Source of the DNA: Luedemannella flava
GTDB taxonomy: Bacteria > Actinomycetota > Actinomycetes > Mycobacteriales > Micromonosporaceae
Reading direction: 5' to 3'
Length of the DNA: 64,000 bases
NCBI RefSeq assembly: GCF_039528515.1
Contig: NZ_BAAALT010000016.1
Location: 1 to 64,000 of the forward strand
The translations under genes and the position numbers were made by a program. The first letter of the stretch is position 1. The number at the start of each line of letters is the position of its first letter. Under the pieces are notes generated by a model. The model was not told where the DNA came from and did no database searches. It was given only the letters and a program-made list of their open reading frames with translations. Below are positions 46,095-55,937 of the stretch, piece by piece.

Positions 46095-46385
46095 ATGGGG
46101 ATGATCAGTGACTGGCCGACTCTCGCGGCCTGCCGCAACGGCGACCCGGACGCGCTTTTTGTGCAGGGCGCCGAACAGAACGTCGCCAAGCGGATCTGCC
46201 GCGGCTGCCCGGTGCGCTACGAGTGCCTGGCCGACGCGCTCGACAACCGCATCGAGTTCGGCGTGTGGGGTGGCATGACCGAACGGGAGCGGCGCGCGCT
46301 GTTGCGGCGGCACCCCCAGGTCACGAGCTGGCGCCGCATGTTCGAGGCGGCGATGAAGGACAACGAACTCGTCAGTACAAGTTGA
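46095..46385 (+). CDS. whiB4: WhiB-family iron-sulfur regulator (WhiB4/WblA-type)
   Basis: A 96-residue Wbl protein. The [4Fe-4S] ligands are Cys13, Cys35, Cys38 and Cys44 (CRGCPVRYEC), followed by the GVWGG turn and the basic RERRALLRR tail. The DALFVQGAEQ and ADALDNRIEFGVWGGMTER segments match M. tuberculosis WhiB4 rather than WhiB1-3, and WblA is the streptomycete orthologue that controls development, antibiotic production and oxidative stress. Neighbouring ponA2 and ArsA-like genes are the same as in mycobacteria. Its last 14 bp overlap the 3' end of the convergent ATPase gene. Confidence 0.92.
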   Translation: MGMISDWPTLAACRNGDPDALFVQGAEQNVAKRICRGCPVRYECLADALDNRIEFGVWGGMTERERRALLRRHPQVTSWRRMFEAAMKDNELVSTS

Positions 46386-47496
46386 CGGGGTCGGCCGACA
46401 GGGCCGTGCCGATCTTCCGCAGCCCGTCGATGTCGTGGACATCGGCGGGCTGCGCCGCGACGGTCGCCACCGGCACGCTCGGGTGGGCCTCCCGGAACCG
46501 CAGCGTCACCGCCTGCTCCCGGTCCACCTGGGCCACCAGTCGGGCGTGCACCCGCAGAGCCCCGGCCGCCACCGGGTCGTCCGCCTCGACCGCGTCCGCC
46601 GCCGCGAGCGCCTCCCCGGCCGGGATGTCCGGGGCGTACACCTCGTGGACCCGGTTGACGACCAGGCCGGCCAGCGGCATCCGCTCCTCCGCGAGCCGGC
46701 CGGCGAAGTAGTCGGCCTCGCGGACCGCGTCCGGCTCGGGGGCGGCGACGACCAGAAAGGCCGTCTCGGGCGCCTGCAGGATCCGGTACGTCTCCTCGGC
46801 CCGGTCGCGGAAGCCGCCGAACATGTTGTCCAGGGCGCCGACGAAGCCGGACAGGTCGCTGATCAACTGCCCGCCCAGGACGCGCTCCATGAGCTTCGCG
46901 AACAGGCTGAAAGAGGCCGTGACCAGGCTGAACACGCTGCGCCCGCCGGCCCGGGCCGGGGCGATCAGCAGGCGCAGCATCCGGCCGTCGAGGAAGCGCG
47001 ACAGGCGCGCCGGGGCGTCCAGGAAGTCCAGCGCCGAGCGCGACGGGGGCGTGTCGACGATGATCAGGTCCCACTCGTCGCGGGCGCGCAGGTGGCCCAG
47101 CTTCTCCATCGCCATGTACTCCTGCGTGCCCGCGAAAGTGGAGCTCATGGCCTGGTAGAACGGGTTCGCGAAGATCTCCTCGGCGCGCTTGGCGTCGGTG
47201 TGGGCGAGCACGACGTCGTCGAACGTCCGCTTCATGTCGAGCATCATGGCGTGCAGCTCGCCGGCCGCCTCGGGGACGGCGCGGGGGGTGTTGTCCAGCT
47301 CGACGAGGCCCAGGGACTGGGCGAGCCGGCGGGCCGGGTCGATCGTGAGCACCACGGTGCGCCTGCCGTGCACCTCGGCGGCCCGCACGCCCAGCGCGGC
47401 CGCGGTGGTGGTCTTGCCGACGCCGCCTGAGCCGCAGCAGACCACGATCCGGATGTCCGGATTGCCGAGCAGGGCGTCGACGTCGAGGTCACTCAT
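46372..47496 (-). CDS. ArsA/GET3-like ATPase (Rv3680-type)
   Basis: A 374-residue P-loop ATPase. The deviant Walker A GSGGVGKTTTA sits at residues 23-33, the switch regions TIDPARRLAQSLGL and IIVDTPPSRSALDFLD follow. It is the second of an adjacent pair that in M. tuberculosis are Rv3679/Rv3680, which act as a heteromeric ATPase complex in stress tolerance, not as classic arsenite pumps. It overlaps the upstream partner by 8 bp, so they are co-translated. The 3' end overlaps whiB4 tail to tail, a possible antisense effect. Confidence 0.88.
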   Translation of the reverse strand: MSDLDVDALLGNPDIRIVVCCGSGGVGKTTTAAALGVRAAEVHGRRTVVLTIDPARRLAQSLGLVELDNTPRAVPEAAGELHAMMLDMKRTFDDVVLAHTDAKRAEEIFANPFYQAMSSTFAGTQEYMAMEKLGHLRARDEWDLIIVDTPPSRSALDFLDAPARLSRFLDGRMLRLLIAPARAGGRSVFSLVTASFSLFAKLMERVLGGQLISDLSGFVGALDNMFGGFRDRAEETYRILQAPETAFLVVAAPEPDAVREADYFAGRLAEERMPLAGLVVNRVHEVYAPDIPAGEALAAADAVEADDPVAAGALRVHARLVAQVDREQAVTLRFREAHPSVPVATVAAQPADVHDIDGLRKIGTALSADPVNLY

Positions 47497-48502
47497 CGGG
47501 CCCCCCGAGCAGGATGCCCGCCAGCCGGTGCAGGCCGGCCAGGTCCACGCCGCCGGCCAGTGCCGGCAGCGCCATCATCGGACGGCCCAGGGCGGCCAGC
47601 TCCGCGCGCAGGCCCTCCTCCAGCTGGCGCCGGGTCAGGTACGCCCGCGACTCGGCCACGAGCCCCGCCACGGTGCCCTTGTCGGCGGGCAGCCCGGCGG
47701 CGACCAGTCCCCGGCGCACCTCCGCTTGGGTGATCTTCGCGGTCGGCAGCAGGTCCGGCTGCGCGGCGTTGATGATGATCGAGCCCACCCGCAGGTCGAG
47801 CGCGCGCAGCTCCATGATCGCGTCGGCGGTCTCCTGCACCGGCATCTCTTCCAGGAGCGTCACCACGTGCACCGACGTCACCGGGGAGCGCAGCACGGCC
47901 TGCACGCCCTCGCTCTGCGTCTTGATCGGGCCCATCTTGGCCAGCCGGGCGGTCTCGGCCGTCACGTTGAGGAAGCGGCCGATCCGGCCCGTCGGCGGGG
48001 CGTCGATCACCACCGCGTCGTAGGCGCGCCTGCCCTCGACCGTGCGGGTCACCGCCTCCTTCATCTTGCCGGTGAGCAGCACGTCGCGGACCCCGGGCGC
48101 CACCGTCGTGGCGAAGTCGATCGCGCCGAACTTGCGCAGCGCCCGGCCCGCGCGGCCCAGCTTGTAGAACATGTCGAGGTACTCGAGGAGGGCCTCCTCG
48201 GCGTCCACGGCCAGCGCGTACACCTCGCCGGCGCCCTCGGCGCGCGTGCCCGGCCAGCCGACCGCGATCGGCCGCTCCTGGTAGGGCAGCGGGTCCCGGT
48301 CGAACAGCTGGGCGATGCCCTGCCGACCCTCAACCTCCATGAGGAGGGTACGGCGGCCCTGGGAGGCCAGGGCGAGCGCGAGCGCGGCGGCCACCGTGGT
48401 CTTGCCGGTGCCGCCCTTGCCCGTCACGACATGCAGCCGGGCCGGCCAGCGGGTCACGCCCGCCGCCGGGTCCCCAGCCGGGAATTGATCGCGGGTCGGC
48501 AC
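47489..48502 (-). CDS. ArsA/GET3-like ATPase (Rv3679-type)
   Basis: A 337-residue ATPase. Walker A GKGGTGKTTVAAALALALA is at about 28-46, and VVIDAPPTGRIGRFL is the switch II region; these are the ArsA/GET3 hallmarks, with deviant P-loop lysine. It lacks a membrane segment. It is the first gene of the operon with the Rv3680-type partner. The start used is GTG 48502; the conserved domain begins at TRWPARLHVV, so an internal GTG about 15 codons on is also possible. A 44-bp gap separates it from the Pro-rich membrane protein gene upstream. Confidence 0.88.
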   Translation of the reverse strand: MPTRDQFPAGDPAAGVTRWPARLHVVTGKGGTGKTTVAAALALALASQGRRTLLMEVEGRQGIAQLFDRDPLPYQERPIAVGWPGTRAEGAGEVYALAVDAEEALLEYLDMFYKLGRAGRALRKFGAIDFATTVAPGVRDVLLTGKMKEAVTRTVEGRRAYDAVVIDAPPTGRIGRFLNVTAETARLAKMGPIKTQSEGVQAVLRSPVTSVHVVTLLEEMPVQETADAIMELRALDLRVGSIIINAAQPDLLPTAKITQAEVRRGLVAAGLPADKGTVAGLVAESRAYLTRRQLEEGLRAELAALGRPMMALPALAGGVDLAGLHRLAGILLGGPDE

Positions 48503-48546
48503 ACCAGGGAGGTTACCGGCACCCGGTGTGCCGTACGCGGTCTCGC

Positions 48547-49401
48547 TCAGCTCAGTTGCGTGGCGTCACACACCCACCAGCCACGATCCTCGACGAGGGC
48601 CAGCTGGAGCTTCTTCTCGGCGACCCGCCCGTCGGCGGTGCTCATCTTGACCGTCACGGTGGCGTCAGCCTTGCCGGTGCCGTTGGTGATCTCCGGATCC
48701 GTCCAGGTGACGGTCGGGGAGTCGTACGTCTGCTCGTACGCGCGGACGTTGTCCACCACGCTGCGGATCTTGGCATCGTCCCGGGCGGCCTTGCACACGA
48801 ACCGGGCGGCGCCCGTGGCGCTGTGGTCCTTGTAGATCGAGGCCAGGAAACCCTTGGCGGCCGCGGCCGGGGTCGCCTCGCCCTTCGGTTGGGACGCCTG
48901 GATCACGAAGTAGCCGCCCACGCCGGCGCCGGCGAGCAGCACGACGAAGACCGACACCAGGGCGATGACCAGGCCCTTGCGGCTCTTCTTCGGGGCGGGC
49001 TGCGCGTACGGGTAGCCCTGCGGGAAGCCCGGCGTCGCGCCCGGGTAGCCGCTCGTGGGGGCGCCCGGGTAGCCGGAGACCGGCGCGCCGGGGTAGCCCG
49101 AGGTGGGCGCGCCGGGGTAGCCCGACGTCGGGGCCGCACCCGGGTAGCCCGAGGTCGGCGCGCCCGGGTAGCCGGACGTGGGGGCCGTCGGGTAGCCGGA
49201 GGTCGGGGCCGCGGCCGGGTAGCCGCTGGTGGGGGCCTGCGGCGCCGCGGGGTAGCCCGGCTGGACCGGCCCGGTCGGGGTGGGGTGGCCCGGTTGCGCG
49301 GAGGGGTACGACGGAGCGCCGTAGGAGCCCGGGGTGTAGGTGGGCGGCGGCGGGTACACCCCCGGCTGGGGGGCGGTGGGCTCCGGGGTGGGCTCGCTCA
49401 T
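48547..49401 (-). CDS. Pro/Gly/Tyr-repeat single-pass membrane protein
   Basis: About 284 residues. The N-terminal half is a low-complexity cytoplasmic tail with nine or so copies of APTSGYPG and variants, then a basic stretch KKSRKG, one membrane helix (LVIALVSVFVVLLAGAGVGG) and an extracellular domain of about 110 residues (KGFLASIYKDHSATGAARFV...) like DUF4878/NTF2-fold proteins seen in actinobacteria. ATG 49401 (MSEPTPEP) is chosen because GAGG lies at proper distance; the ATG two codons upstream sits too close to it. Function unknown; the tail resembles those of Pro-rich membrane-scaffold proteins. Confidence 0.75.
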   Translation of the reverse strand: MSEPTPEPTAPQPGVYPPPPTYTPGSYGAPSYPSAQPGHPTPTGPVQPGYPAAPQAPTSGYPAAAPTSGYPTAPTSGYPGAPTSGYPGAAPTSGYPGAPTSGYPGAPVSGYPGAPTSGYPGATPGFPQGYPYAQPAPKKSRKGLVIALVSVFVVLLAGAGVGGYFVIQASQPKGEATPAAAAKGFLASIYKDHSATGAARFVCKAARDDAKIRSVVDNVRAYEQTYDSPTVTWTDPEITNGTGKADATVTVKMSTADGRVAEKKLQLALVEDRGWWVCDATQLS

Positions 49402-49527
49402 GATCATCCTCGGCGCTCGGTGCGAAGGGGTGGGCCGGCGCCGCTACGCTACCTCGCCGCCGTCCAGCCCGGATGCCCCGACCGGTAGGATTCTTGATCT
49501 ATACACGACTTGAGGGACGGGTCACAC

Positions 49528-49683
49528 ATGGTCAAATGGGAGTACGCCACGGTGCCGCTGCTCGTGCACGCCACGAAGCAGATCCTCGACAACTGGGGCG
49601 CCGACGGGTGGGAACTCGTAGCGGTCGTGCCCGGGCCGAACCCGGAGCAGTTGGTGGCGTATCTCAAGCGGCCCAAGGAGTAA
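49528..49683 (+). CDS. DUF4177-family microprotein
   Basis: A 51-residue protein MVKWEYATVPLLVHATKQIL... with the WGADGWELVAVVPGP core of DUF4177, ending AYLKRPKE. Ribosome site GAGGGA precedes ATG 49528. It sits 4 bp upstream of the RidA gene exactly as the small Rv3678A gene does in M. tuberculosis, which supports it as a real gene although it is tiny. Role unknown. Confidence 0.85.
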   Translation: MVKWEYATVPLLVHATKQILDNWGADGWELVAVVPGPNPEQLVAYLKRPKE

Positions 49684-49687
49684 TAAC

Positions 49688-50146
49688 GTGAGCGCAGCCC
49701 GTAAGCGTCTGGCCGAACTCGGCCTGACGCTGCCGCCCGTGACCCCGCCGCTGGCCGCGTACGTGCCGGCGGTGCGTTCCGGCCCGCACGTCTTCGTCAG
49801 CGGACAGGTGCCGATGGCCGACGGGCGCCTGATCGCGGTCGGCAAGGTCGGCGCGGAGATCAGCCAGGACGAGGCGAAGGAGTTGGCGGCCCGGTGCGCC
49901 CTCAGCGGCCTGGCGGCGGTCGACAACCTGGTCGGCATCGACGCGGTCACCCGGGTCGTCAAGGTGACCGGGTTCGTCGCCGCCGCGCCCGGCTTCACCG
50001 CCGTGCCGGCGGTGATCAACGGGGCCAGCGAGCTGCTCGGCGAGGTCTTCGGCGACGCGGGCAGGCACGCCCGCAGCGCCGTGGGCGTGGCCGAACTCCC
50101 GCTGGGCGCGCCGGTCGAGGTGGAGTTCATCTTCGAGATCGGCTGA
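49688..50146 (+). CDS. RidA/YjgF-family protein
   Basis: A 152-residue protein of the RidA-like (YjgF/Rv3678c) family: PAVRSGPHVFVSGQVPMADG, then VGKVGAEISQDEAKELAARC and a C-terminal GAPVEVEFIFEIG strand. Canonical RidA deaminates reactive enamine/imine intermediates of amino-acid metabolism using an Arg near the C-terminus; here the end reads LPLGAPVEVEF without that typical RxxVExxxxA motif, so activity may differ. GTG start 4 bp after the microprotein, and 23 bp before the next gene. Confidence 0.85.
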   Translation: MSAARKRLAELGLTLPPVTPPLAAYVPAVRSGPHVFVSGQVPMADGRLIAVGKVGAEISQDEAKELAARCALSGLAAVDNLVGIDAVTRVVKVTGFVAAAPGFTAVPAVINGASELLGEVFGDAGRHARSAVGVAELPLGAPVEVEFIFEIG

Positions 50147-50169
50147 CACCTGTCAGTACGATCGTCGGC

Positions 50170-51009
50170 ATGGTGGGCCACGTCAGCGTGCCGGCCGCCG
50201 CGGTCCTGGCGGAGTTGCCGACCTGGGTCGCCCTCGTCCGGGCGGACAATCCGGGCGTTATGACCCTGGACGGGACGAACAGCTGGGTGCTGCGCGCCGA
50301 CCCCGCGAAGCCGTGCCTGATCGTTGACCCCGGGCCGGACGACGACGCGCACCTCGACGCGCTCGCGGCGCACGGCCCGGTCGCCGGCATCCTGATCACC
50401 CACGGCCACCCGGACCACGTCGAGGGCGTCGACCCGCTGGTCCGACGCCTCGGCGTCCCCGTGCTGTCCGCACACGCGGGCGACGGCGCGACGGCCCGGC
50501 GCCTCGGCGCCGCGGCGGGCCTCGACCTCGAACTGCGGCCGACGCCCGGCCACACGGCCGACTCCGTCTGCTTCGTCGCCACCCGGGAGCCCGGGGCGCA
50601 GACCGTTGTGCTCACCGGGGACACCATCCTCGGCCGGGGGACCACGATCGTGGCCCACCCGGACGGGCACCTCGGCGACTACCTGCGCAGTCTCGAGGCG
50701 CTCACCGGACTCGACGGGGTGCCGGCGCTGCCCGGGCACGGGCCCGCGCTCGCCGACTGCGCGGCGGCCGCCCGCTTCTATCTCGCCCACCGGTACGCGC
50801 GGCTCGACGAGGTGCGCGCGTCTGTCGCCGCGGGCGCGCGTACCCCGGAAGAGGTTGTCGCGGTCGTCTACCGGGACGTGCCCACGGACCTGTGGCCCGC
50901 GGCGGCCTGGTCCGTCCGGGCGCAGCTCGCCTACCTGGGGCAAGAGGAGCGTCAACAAGCCGACCAGCGGGAATCTATCCCGCCCGCGCACCAGTTGGAC
51001 CCGCCGTGA
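50170..51009 (+). CDS. Metallo-beta-lactamase-fold hydrolase (LACTB2/Rv3677c-like)
   Basis: A 279-residue hydrolase. It starts at ATG 50170 (MVGHVSVPA). The zinc motif THGHPDHVEG (near residue 78), the PTPGHTADSV histidine, LTGDTILGRG aspartate and PGHGPAL histidine complete the site. The C-terminal helical domain (about 195-255) with R..E.VRA and the PTDLW segment matches LACTB2-type hydrolases, some of which are RNases. It is the counterpart of Rv3677c. Its TGA overlaps the GTG of the cyclase gene, so that gene is translationally coupled to this operon. Confidence 0.85.
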   Translation: MVGHVSVPAAAVLAELPTWVALVRADNPGVMTLDGTNSWVLRADPAKPCLIVDPGPDDDAHLDALAAHGPVAGILITHGHPDHVEGVDPLVRRLGVPVLSAHAGDGATARRLGAAAGLDLELRPTPGHTADSVCFVATREPGAQTVVLTGDTILGRGTTIVAHPDGHLGDYLRSLEALTGLDGVPALPGHGPALADCAAAARFYLAHRYARLDEVRASVAAGARTPEEVVAVVYRDVPTDLWPAAAWSVRAQLAYLGQEERQQADQRESIPPAHQLDPP

Positions 51010-54000
51010 CCTGCCCGGTCTGCGGCACCGTCCCCGTGCCCGGAGCCAACTTCTGCCACCACTGCGGCGCCGCCCTTGCCGCGGCGGCGACCCTGCCCGC
51101 CACGGAACGGCGGGTCGTCACGGTGCTCTTCGGCGACCTGTCCGACTTCACGGCCTGGTCCGAGGGGGTGGACCCGGAACGGGTCGGGGCGGTCACCGAC
51201 CGGGTCATGGCGGCGCTCGCCGGTGCGGTCAAGACGTTCGGCGGGCACGTCGACAAGCTCACCGGCGACGGCATCATGGCCGTGTTCGGGGCGCCCGTCG
51301 CGCACGAGGACGACGGGGAGCGGGCCGTGCGCGCGGCGCTCGCCATGCAGCGCGCCGTGCGCCGGGTGCTCGACGACGAGCGCGGCGGCGGGGCGCCCGG
51401 CGGGCTGCGGCTCGGGCTCAACACCGGCGTCGTCGTGGCCGGCGTGCAGGCCGGGCTGGAGTACACGGTCATCGGGGACACGGTCAACACCGCCGCGCGG
51501 CTGGCTGACGCGGCGTCGATCGGCTCCACGTACGCCGGGGCGGTGACGAGCGCCGCCACGCGCCACGTCGCCTCCTGGCGTTGGCTACGACCGCTGCGGT
51601 TGAAGGGCAAACGCGACCCCGTCGAGGCGTACGAGCTGCTCGGCCTCGTGGACTCGCCGGGCACCCGCTCCGGCATGGGTGACGAGGCCCCGTTCGTGGG
51701 GCGCGAGACCGAGCTCGGCATCGTGTCCAGCCGCCTGGCGGAGGTCGCCGACCGGGGCGAGCCCCGGGTGGTCGTGTTCACCGCCGAGGCGGGGCTGGGC
51801 AAGTCCCGGTTCGCCGCCGAGGCCGCGCGGGTGGCCGCCGGCTACGACCGCAACACCGGCGGCGGCGCCCGCGTGCTCACCGCCCGCTGCGCCGCGTACG
51901 GGGAACGGCGCCGGCTCGCGCCCCTCGCCGACCTGGTCCGGGCGGTCGCCGGCCTGCCCGCCGAGCCCAACCCGGCCGCCACCCGGGCCGGCGCGGAGGA
52001 CCGGCTGCGCCGGTTCGCGCAGCTCGTCGAGCGGCGCACCGGCGTCACCCCGAAGCTGCGCGTGGACCTGCTGCTCACCCTGCTCGGCTACGGCGACGGG
52101 GTGTCCGCGCAGGCCGACCGGCCCGGCGCCGTCGAGCGTCCGGGCGGCGCCGAACGGCCATCCGGCACGGGCGACGTCGCCACCGAGCGGGCCGACGCCG
52201 AGCGCGAGGCGATGGCCGCGGCCGTCGGCGACCTGATCAGCGCGGCCGCGCTGGAGAGCCCCATCGTCGTGATCGTCGACGACCTCCACGACGCGACCCC
52301 GCAGACCATCGAGGCGCTCGGGGTGACCCTGCGCCACCTGCGCGGCCCGGCGCTCGTGCTGCTCATGGCCCGCCCGGAGCTGGTCCGCAACCCGGCCGCC
52401 ATGTCCCGCCTCGCCGACGCCGAGGTGTACCCGATCTCCCCGCTGCGCGGGGCAGAGGCCGCCCGGCTGCTCACCGCGTACCTGGGCGGCGGCAAGCTGC
52501 CGCAGGCCGATCAGGACCGGCTGCTGCTCACCGCGCAGGGCAACCCGTTCTACCTCGTCGAGCTGGTCACGATGCTCATCGAGCGCGGCACGCTGACCGC
52601 CACGGGGGCGCGCAGCGGGGCGACGCACACCTGGCGACTCTCGCCCGAGTCGCTGGGCGGGCGGCTGCTCAGCCGTGACCTCGCCGCTGTGCTGGCGGCC
52701 CGCATCGACGCGCTGCCCGCCGTGGCCCGCGCCGTCCTGCGCGACGCGGCCGTCGTCGGCGACGAGGTGCCCGCCGCCGCGCTGGAGGCGCTGCGCGACG
52801 GGCGCGTCGCCGCTTGGGGCGGGCTGCACCGCGGCGAGGCGCGCCCGGGCGCGGTGGTGACCGTCGAGCTGGACCGGGCCGTCGACGAACTGCTGCACCG
52901 GCGCATGCTGCTGCGTGTCCACGGCGGGTACGCGTTCGCGACCCCGCTCATGCGGGAGGCCGCGTACGCCGGCGTCGGCAAGGCCGACCTCGCCGAGCGG
53001 CACGCGCTGCTGGCCGCCTGGGCCGCCCAGGTCCCGTCGCCGGTGCACGGCTGGAGCGCCACCGACCGGGACTCGTTCATCGCCGGGCACGGCGAGCGCG
53101 CGTCCACCCTGGCCGACGCCATGAGCCTGCGCGCCGACGCGCCCGCCCGGGCCGTCGTGCCGCTGGCCGTCGCCGCGTGGGGCCGCCTCGCCCGGACCGC
53201 GCTGGTCGCCGGCGAACCGGCGCGCGCCGCGCAGCTGCTCGACCAGGCCGCGGCCATGGCCGGCGACGACTTCTCGCCCGACGACCGGTTCGTCCTCGCC
53301 AACGCGCTACTGCAACTGGGCCGCGCCAAGGAGGCCCTGGTCGACGCCGAAAAGATCATCGCCGACGGCGTGGACCCCGCCCTGCGCGCCCGCGGCCTGC
53401 TCACCGCCGGACTGGCGCACCGGGCGCTGGGCGAGCCGGAACGCGCCGACGACGCGTGGCGCGGCGCGCTCGCCGTGGCGACGGCCGCCGACGTGGCCGA
53501 CGTCCGCGCCGAGGTGCTGCGCCGCATCGGCATGACGGAGTACCTGCGGGGGCGCCTCGGCGAAGCGGCCACGCTCTTCGCGAAGGCGTTGGAGATCTCG
53601 GAGACCGCGGGGGACCGCACCGGCCAGGCCTGGTCGTTGCAGTACCTCGCCTGGGTCACCACCACGCGCGGCGACTTCCTGGCCGCCGACCAGGCCATCA
53701 ACCGGGCCACGCGGATCTTCGCCGAGCTGGGCGACGTGACCGGCCGGGCGTGGGTGCGCGGCACGTCCGCCTTCGCCCGCCTGCTCGCCGGCCGGCTCAC
53801 CGAGGCGCGCCGGCTCGCCCACGCCTTCCTGCCGTTCGGTGACCGCGTCGGCGACGACTGGGCCGTGGGCACGCTGCGGGCCGTGGGCGCCTTCGCCGCC
53901 GCCGAATTAGGAGATCTGAGTACGGCCGACGCCGAGGCCCGCCGCGCGTACGGGGACTTCTCGGAAGCGGCCGACGAGTGGGGCATGGGGTTCGCCCTCG

Positions 54001-54665
54001 TGGTCCGGGGAGTCGTCGCGCGGGGACTGGACGAGCCGGGTCACGCGCACGACCTGCTCACCGACGCGCTGCGCCACGGCGAACGCACCGGCCACCCGCT
54101 GCTCATCGGCATGGCCCGGACGATCCGCGGCTTCGTGAGCCTGTCCGCCGGGGACGCGGCGGCCGCCGAGGCGGACGCGCGGGCCACCCTCGCGGTGATC
54201 GAGTCGCACGACGTGGACAAGGCGGCGACGGTGGGGCCGCGCGTGCTGCTGGGCGCGGCGAGACTGGCGGTGGGCGACGTCGCCAACGCGCTGGACCTGC
54301 TGGAGGCGGTGGCGTCCGAGGTGGATTCGGCCGCTACCCGCCCCGCCCTGATCTTCTCGCGGCGACAGGTGCTCTCCACGCACGCCGAGGCGCTGCTCGC
54401 CGCGGGGCGGCCCGCGGACGCGGTCGCGTCGGCGCGGCGTGCCGTCGAGCTGCCGGCGGAGGATGTGCGCAGCCGGGTGCTCGCGTTGCGCGTACTCGCC
54501 GCTTCGTTGGCCGCGACCGGCGCGGACGGTGAGCCGGGCGCGGCGGCCGAGGCCGAGATCGTGGCCCGCCAGGCGGTCGCCGAGGCCTACGCCACGCAGC
54601 AGGCGAGTGAACGTCGGGGGGTTGACGCGGTGCTCGCCGCCGTGTCGTCCCCCGCGGTGGCGTAA
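51006..54665 (+). CDS. Zinc-ribbon / class III adenylate cyclase / AAA ATPase / TPR signalling protein
   Basis: A 1219-residue protein from GTG 51006 (GTGA overlap). A zinc ribbon uses Cys3, Cys6, Cys17 and Cys20. The class III cyclase domain (about 36-200) keeps the metal Asp44 (LFGDLSDFT) and Asp88 (LTGDGIMAVFG), the adenine-selecting Lys84 and Asp158 (VIGDTVN) and transition-state Asn161/Arg165 (NTAARL), so it should make cAMP. A MalT-type AAA ATPase follows (P-loop AEAGLGKSRF near 261, VVIVDDLHDATPQ near 420) and TPR helices to the C-terminus. There is no HTH. It is inserted into the conserved block between the MBL-fold gene and crp, so the cAMP it makes may act on the neighbouring CRP. 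Ligand sensing by the TPR/ATPase part is inferred. Confidence 0.88.
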   Translation: MTCPVCGTVPVPGANFCHHCGAALAAAATLPATERRVVTVLFGDLSDFTAWSEGVDPERVGAVTDRVMAALAGAVKTFGGHVDKLTGDGIMAVFGAPVAHEDDGERAVRAALAMQRAVRRVLDDERGGGAPGGLRLGLNTGVVVAGVQAGLEYTVIGDTVNTAARLADAASIGSTYAGAVTSAATRHVASWRWLRPLRLKGKRDPVEAYELLGLVDSPGTRSGMGDEAPFVGRETELGIVSSRLAEVADRGEPRVVVFTAEAGLGKSRFAAEAARVAAGYDRNTGGGARVLTARCAAYGERRRLAPLADLVRAVAGLPAEPNPAATRAGAEDRLRRFAQLVERRTGVTPKLRVDLLLTLLGYGDGVSAQADRPGAVERPGGAERPSGTGDVATERADAEREAMAAAVGDLISAAALESPIVVIVDDLHDATPQTIEALGVTLRHLRGPALVLLMARPELVRNPAAMSRLADAEVYPISPLRGAEAARLLTAYLGGGKLPQADQDRLLLTAQGNPFYLVELVTMLIERGTLTATGARSGATHTWRLSPESLGGRLLSRDLAAVLAARIDALPAVARAVLRDAAVVGDEVPAAALEALRDGRVAAWGGLHRGEARPGAVVTVELDRAVDELLHRRMLLRVHGGYAFATPLMREAAYAGVGKADLAERHALLAAWAAQVPSPVHGWSATDRDSFIAGHGERASTLADAMSLRADAPARAVVPLAVAAWGRLARTALVAGEPARAAQLLDQAAAMAGDDFSPDDRFVLANALLQLGRAKEALVDAEKIIADGVDPALRARGLLTAGLAHRALGEPERADDAWRGALAVATAADVADVRAEVLRRIGMTEYLRGRLGEAATLFAKALEISETAGDRTGQAWSLQYLAWVTTTRGDFLAADQAINRATRIFAELGDVTGRAWVRGTSAFARLLAGRLTEARRLAHAFLPFGDRVGDDWAVGTLRAVGAFAAAELGDLSTADAEARRAYGDFSEAADEWGMGFALVVRGVVARGLDEPGHAHDLLTDALRHGERTGHPLLIGMARTIRGFVSLSAGDAAAAEADARATLAVIESHDVDKAATVGPRVLLGAARLAVGDVANALDLLEAVASEVDSAATRPALIFSRRQVLSTHAEALLAAGRPADAVASARRAVELPAEDVRSRVLALRVLAASLAATGADGEPGAAAEAEIVARQAVAEAYATQQASERRGVDAVLAAVSSPAVA

Positions 54666-54676
54666 CGTTTCCGGGT

Positions 54677-55621
<945 letters not shown>

Positions 55622-55689
55622 GTCGTCCTCTCGGCCGCGGGGTCACTCTCGGTTATTGTCGCGCGCGCAGCGCTGTGCCCTTCTCCTCA

Positions 55690-55812
55690 CTTTGCTCTGC
55701 TTCCCTATAGGAAGCACAACGCAGAGTTGCGGTACGTGGGGTAATTGGTCGAGTGCTTTAGGTTATTGTTGCTGCTCAATGTGCCTGATTCCTATAGGGA
55801 AGCAGAGCAAAG
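55690..55812. repeat. Copy C of the ~123-bp inverted-repeat element
   Basis: Arms CTTTGCTCTGCTTCCCTATA... and ...TATAGGGAAGCAGAGCAAAG are perfect complements, and the length is 123 bp as in copy B. It lies between the convergent kinase and crp genes. The outer flanking base pair here is A 55689 / T 55813, instead of C/G in copy B, so the stem pairs with changed bases. Confidence 0.85.
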
Positions 55813-55937
55813 TGGGTGGGAAGGCGCGGCGCGTTTGTCGCGGAGATTGCGCACAGTGACAACGCGGGCGCGACTACGCCAAGTTACCAACCTGGCGTTG
55901 TGTCGCCAGGGTTTGATGACACCCCGGGTCGGGTGGG

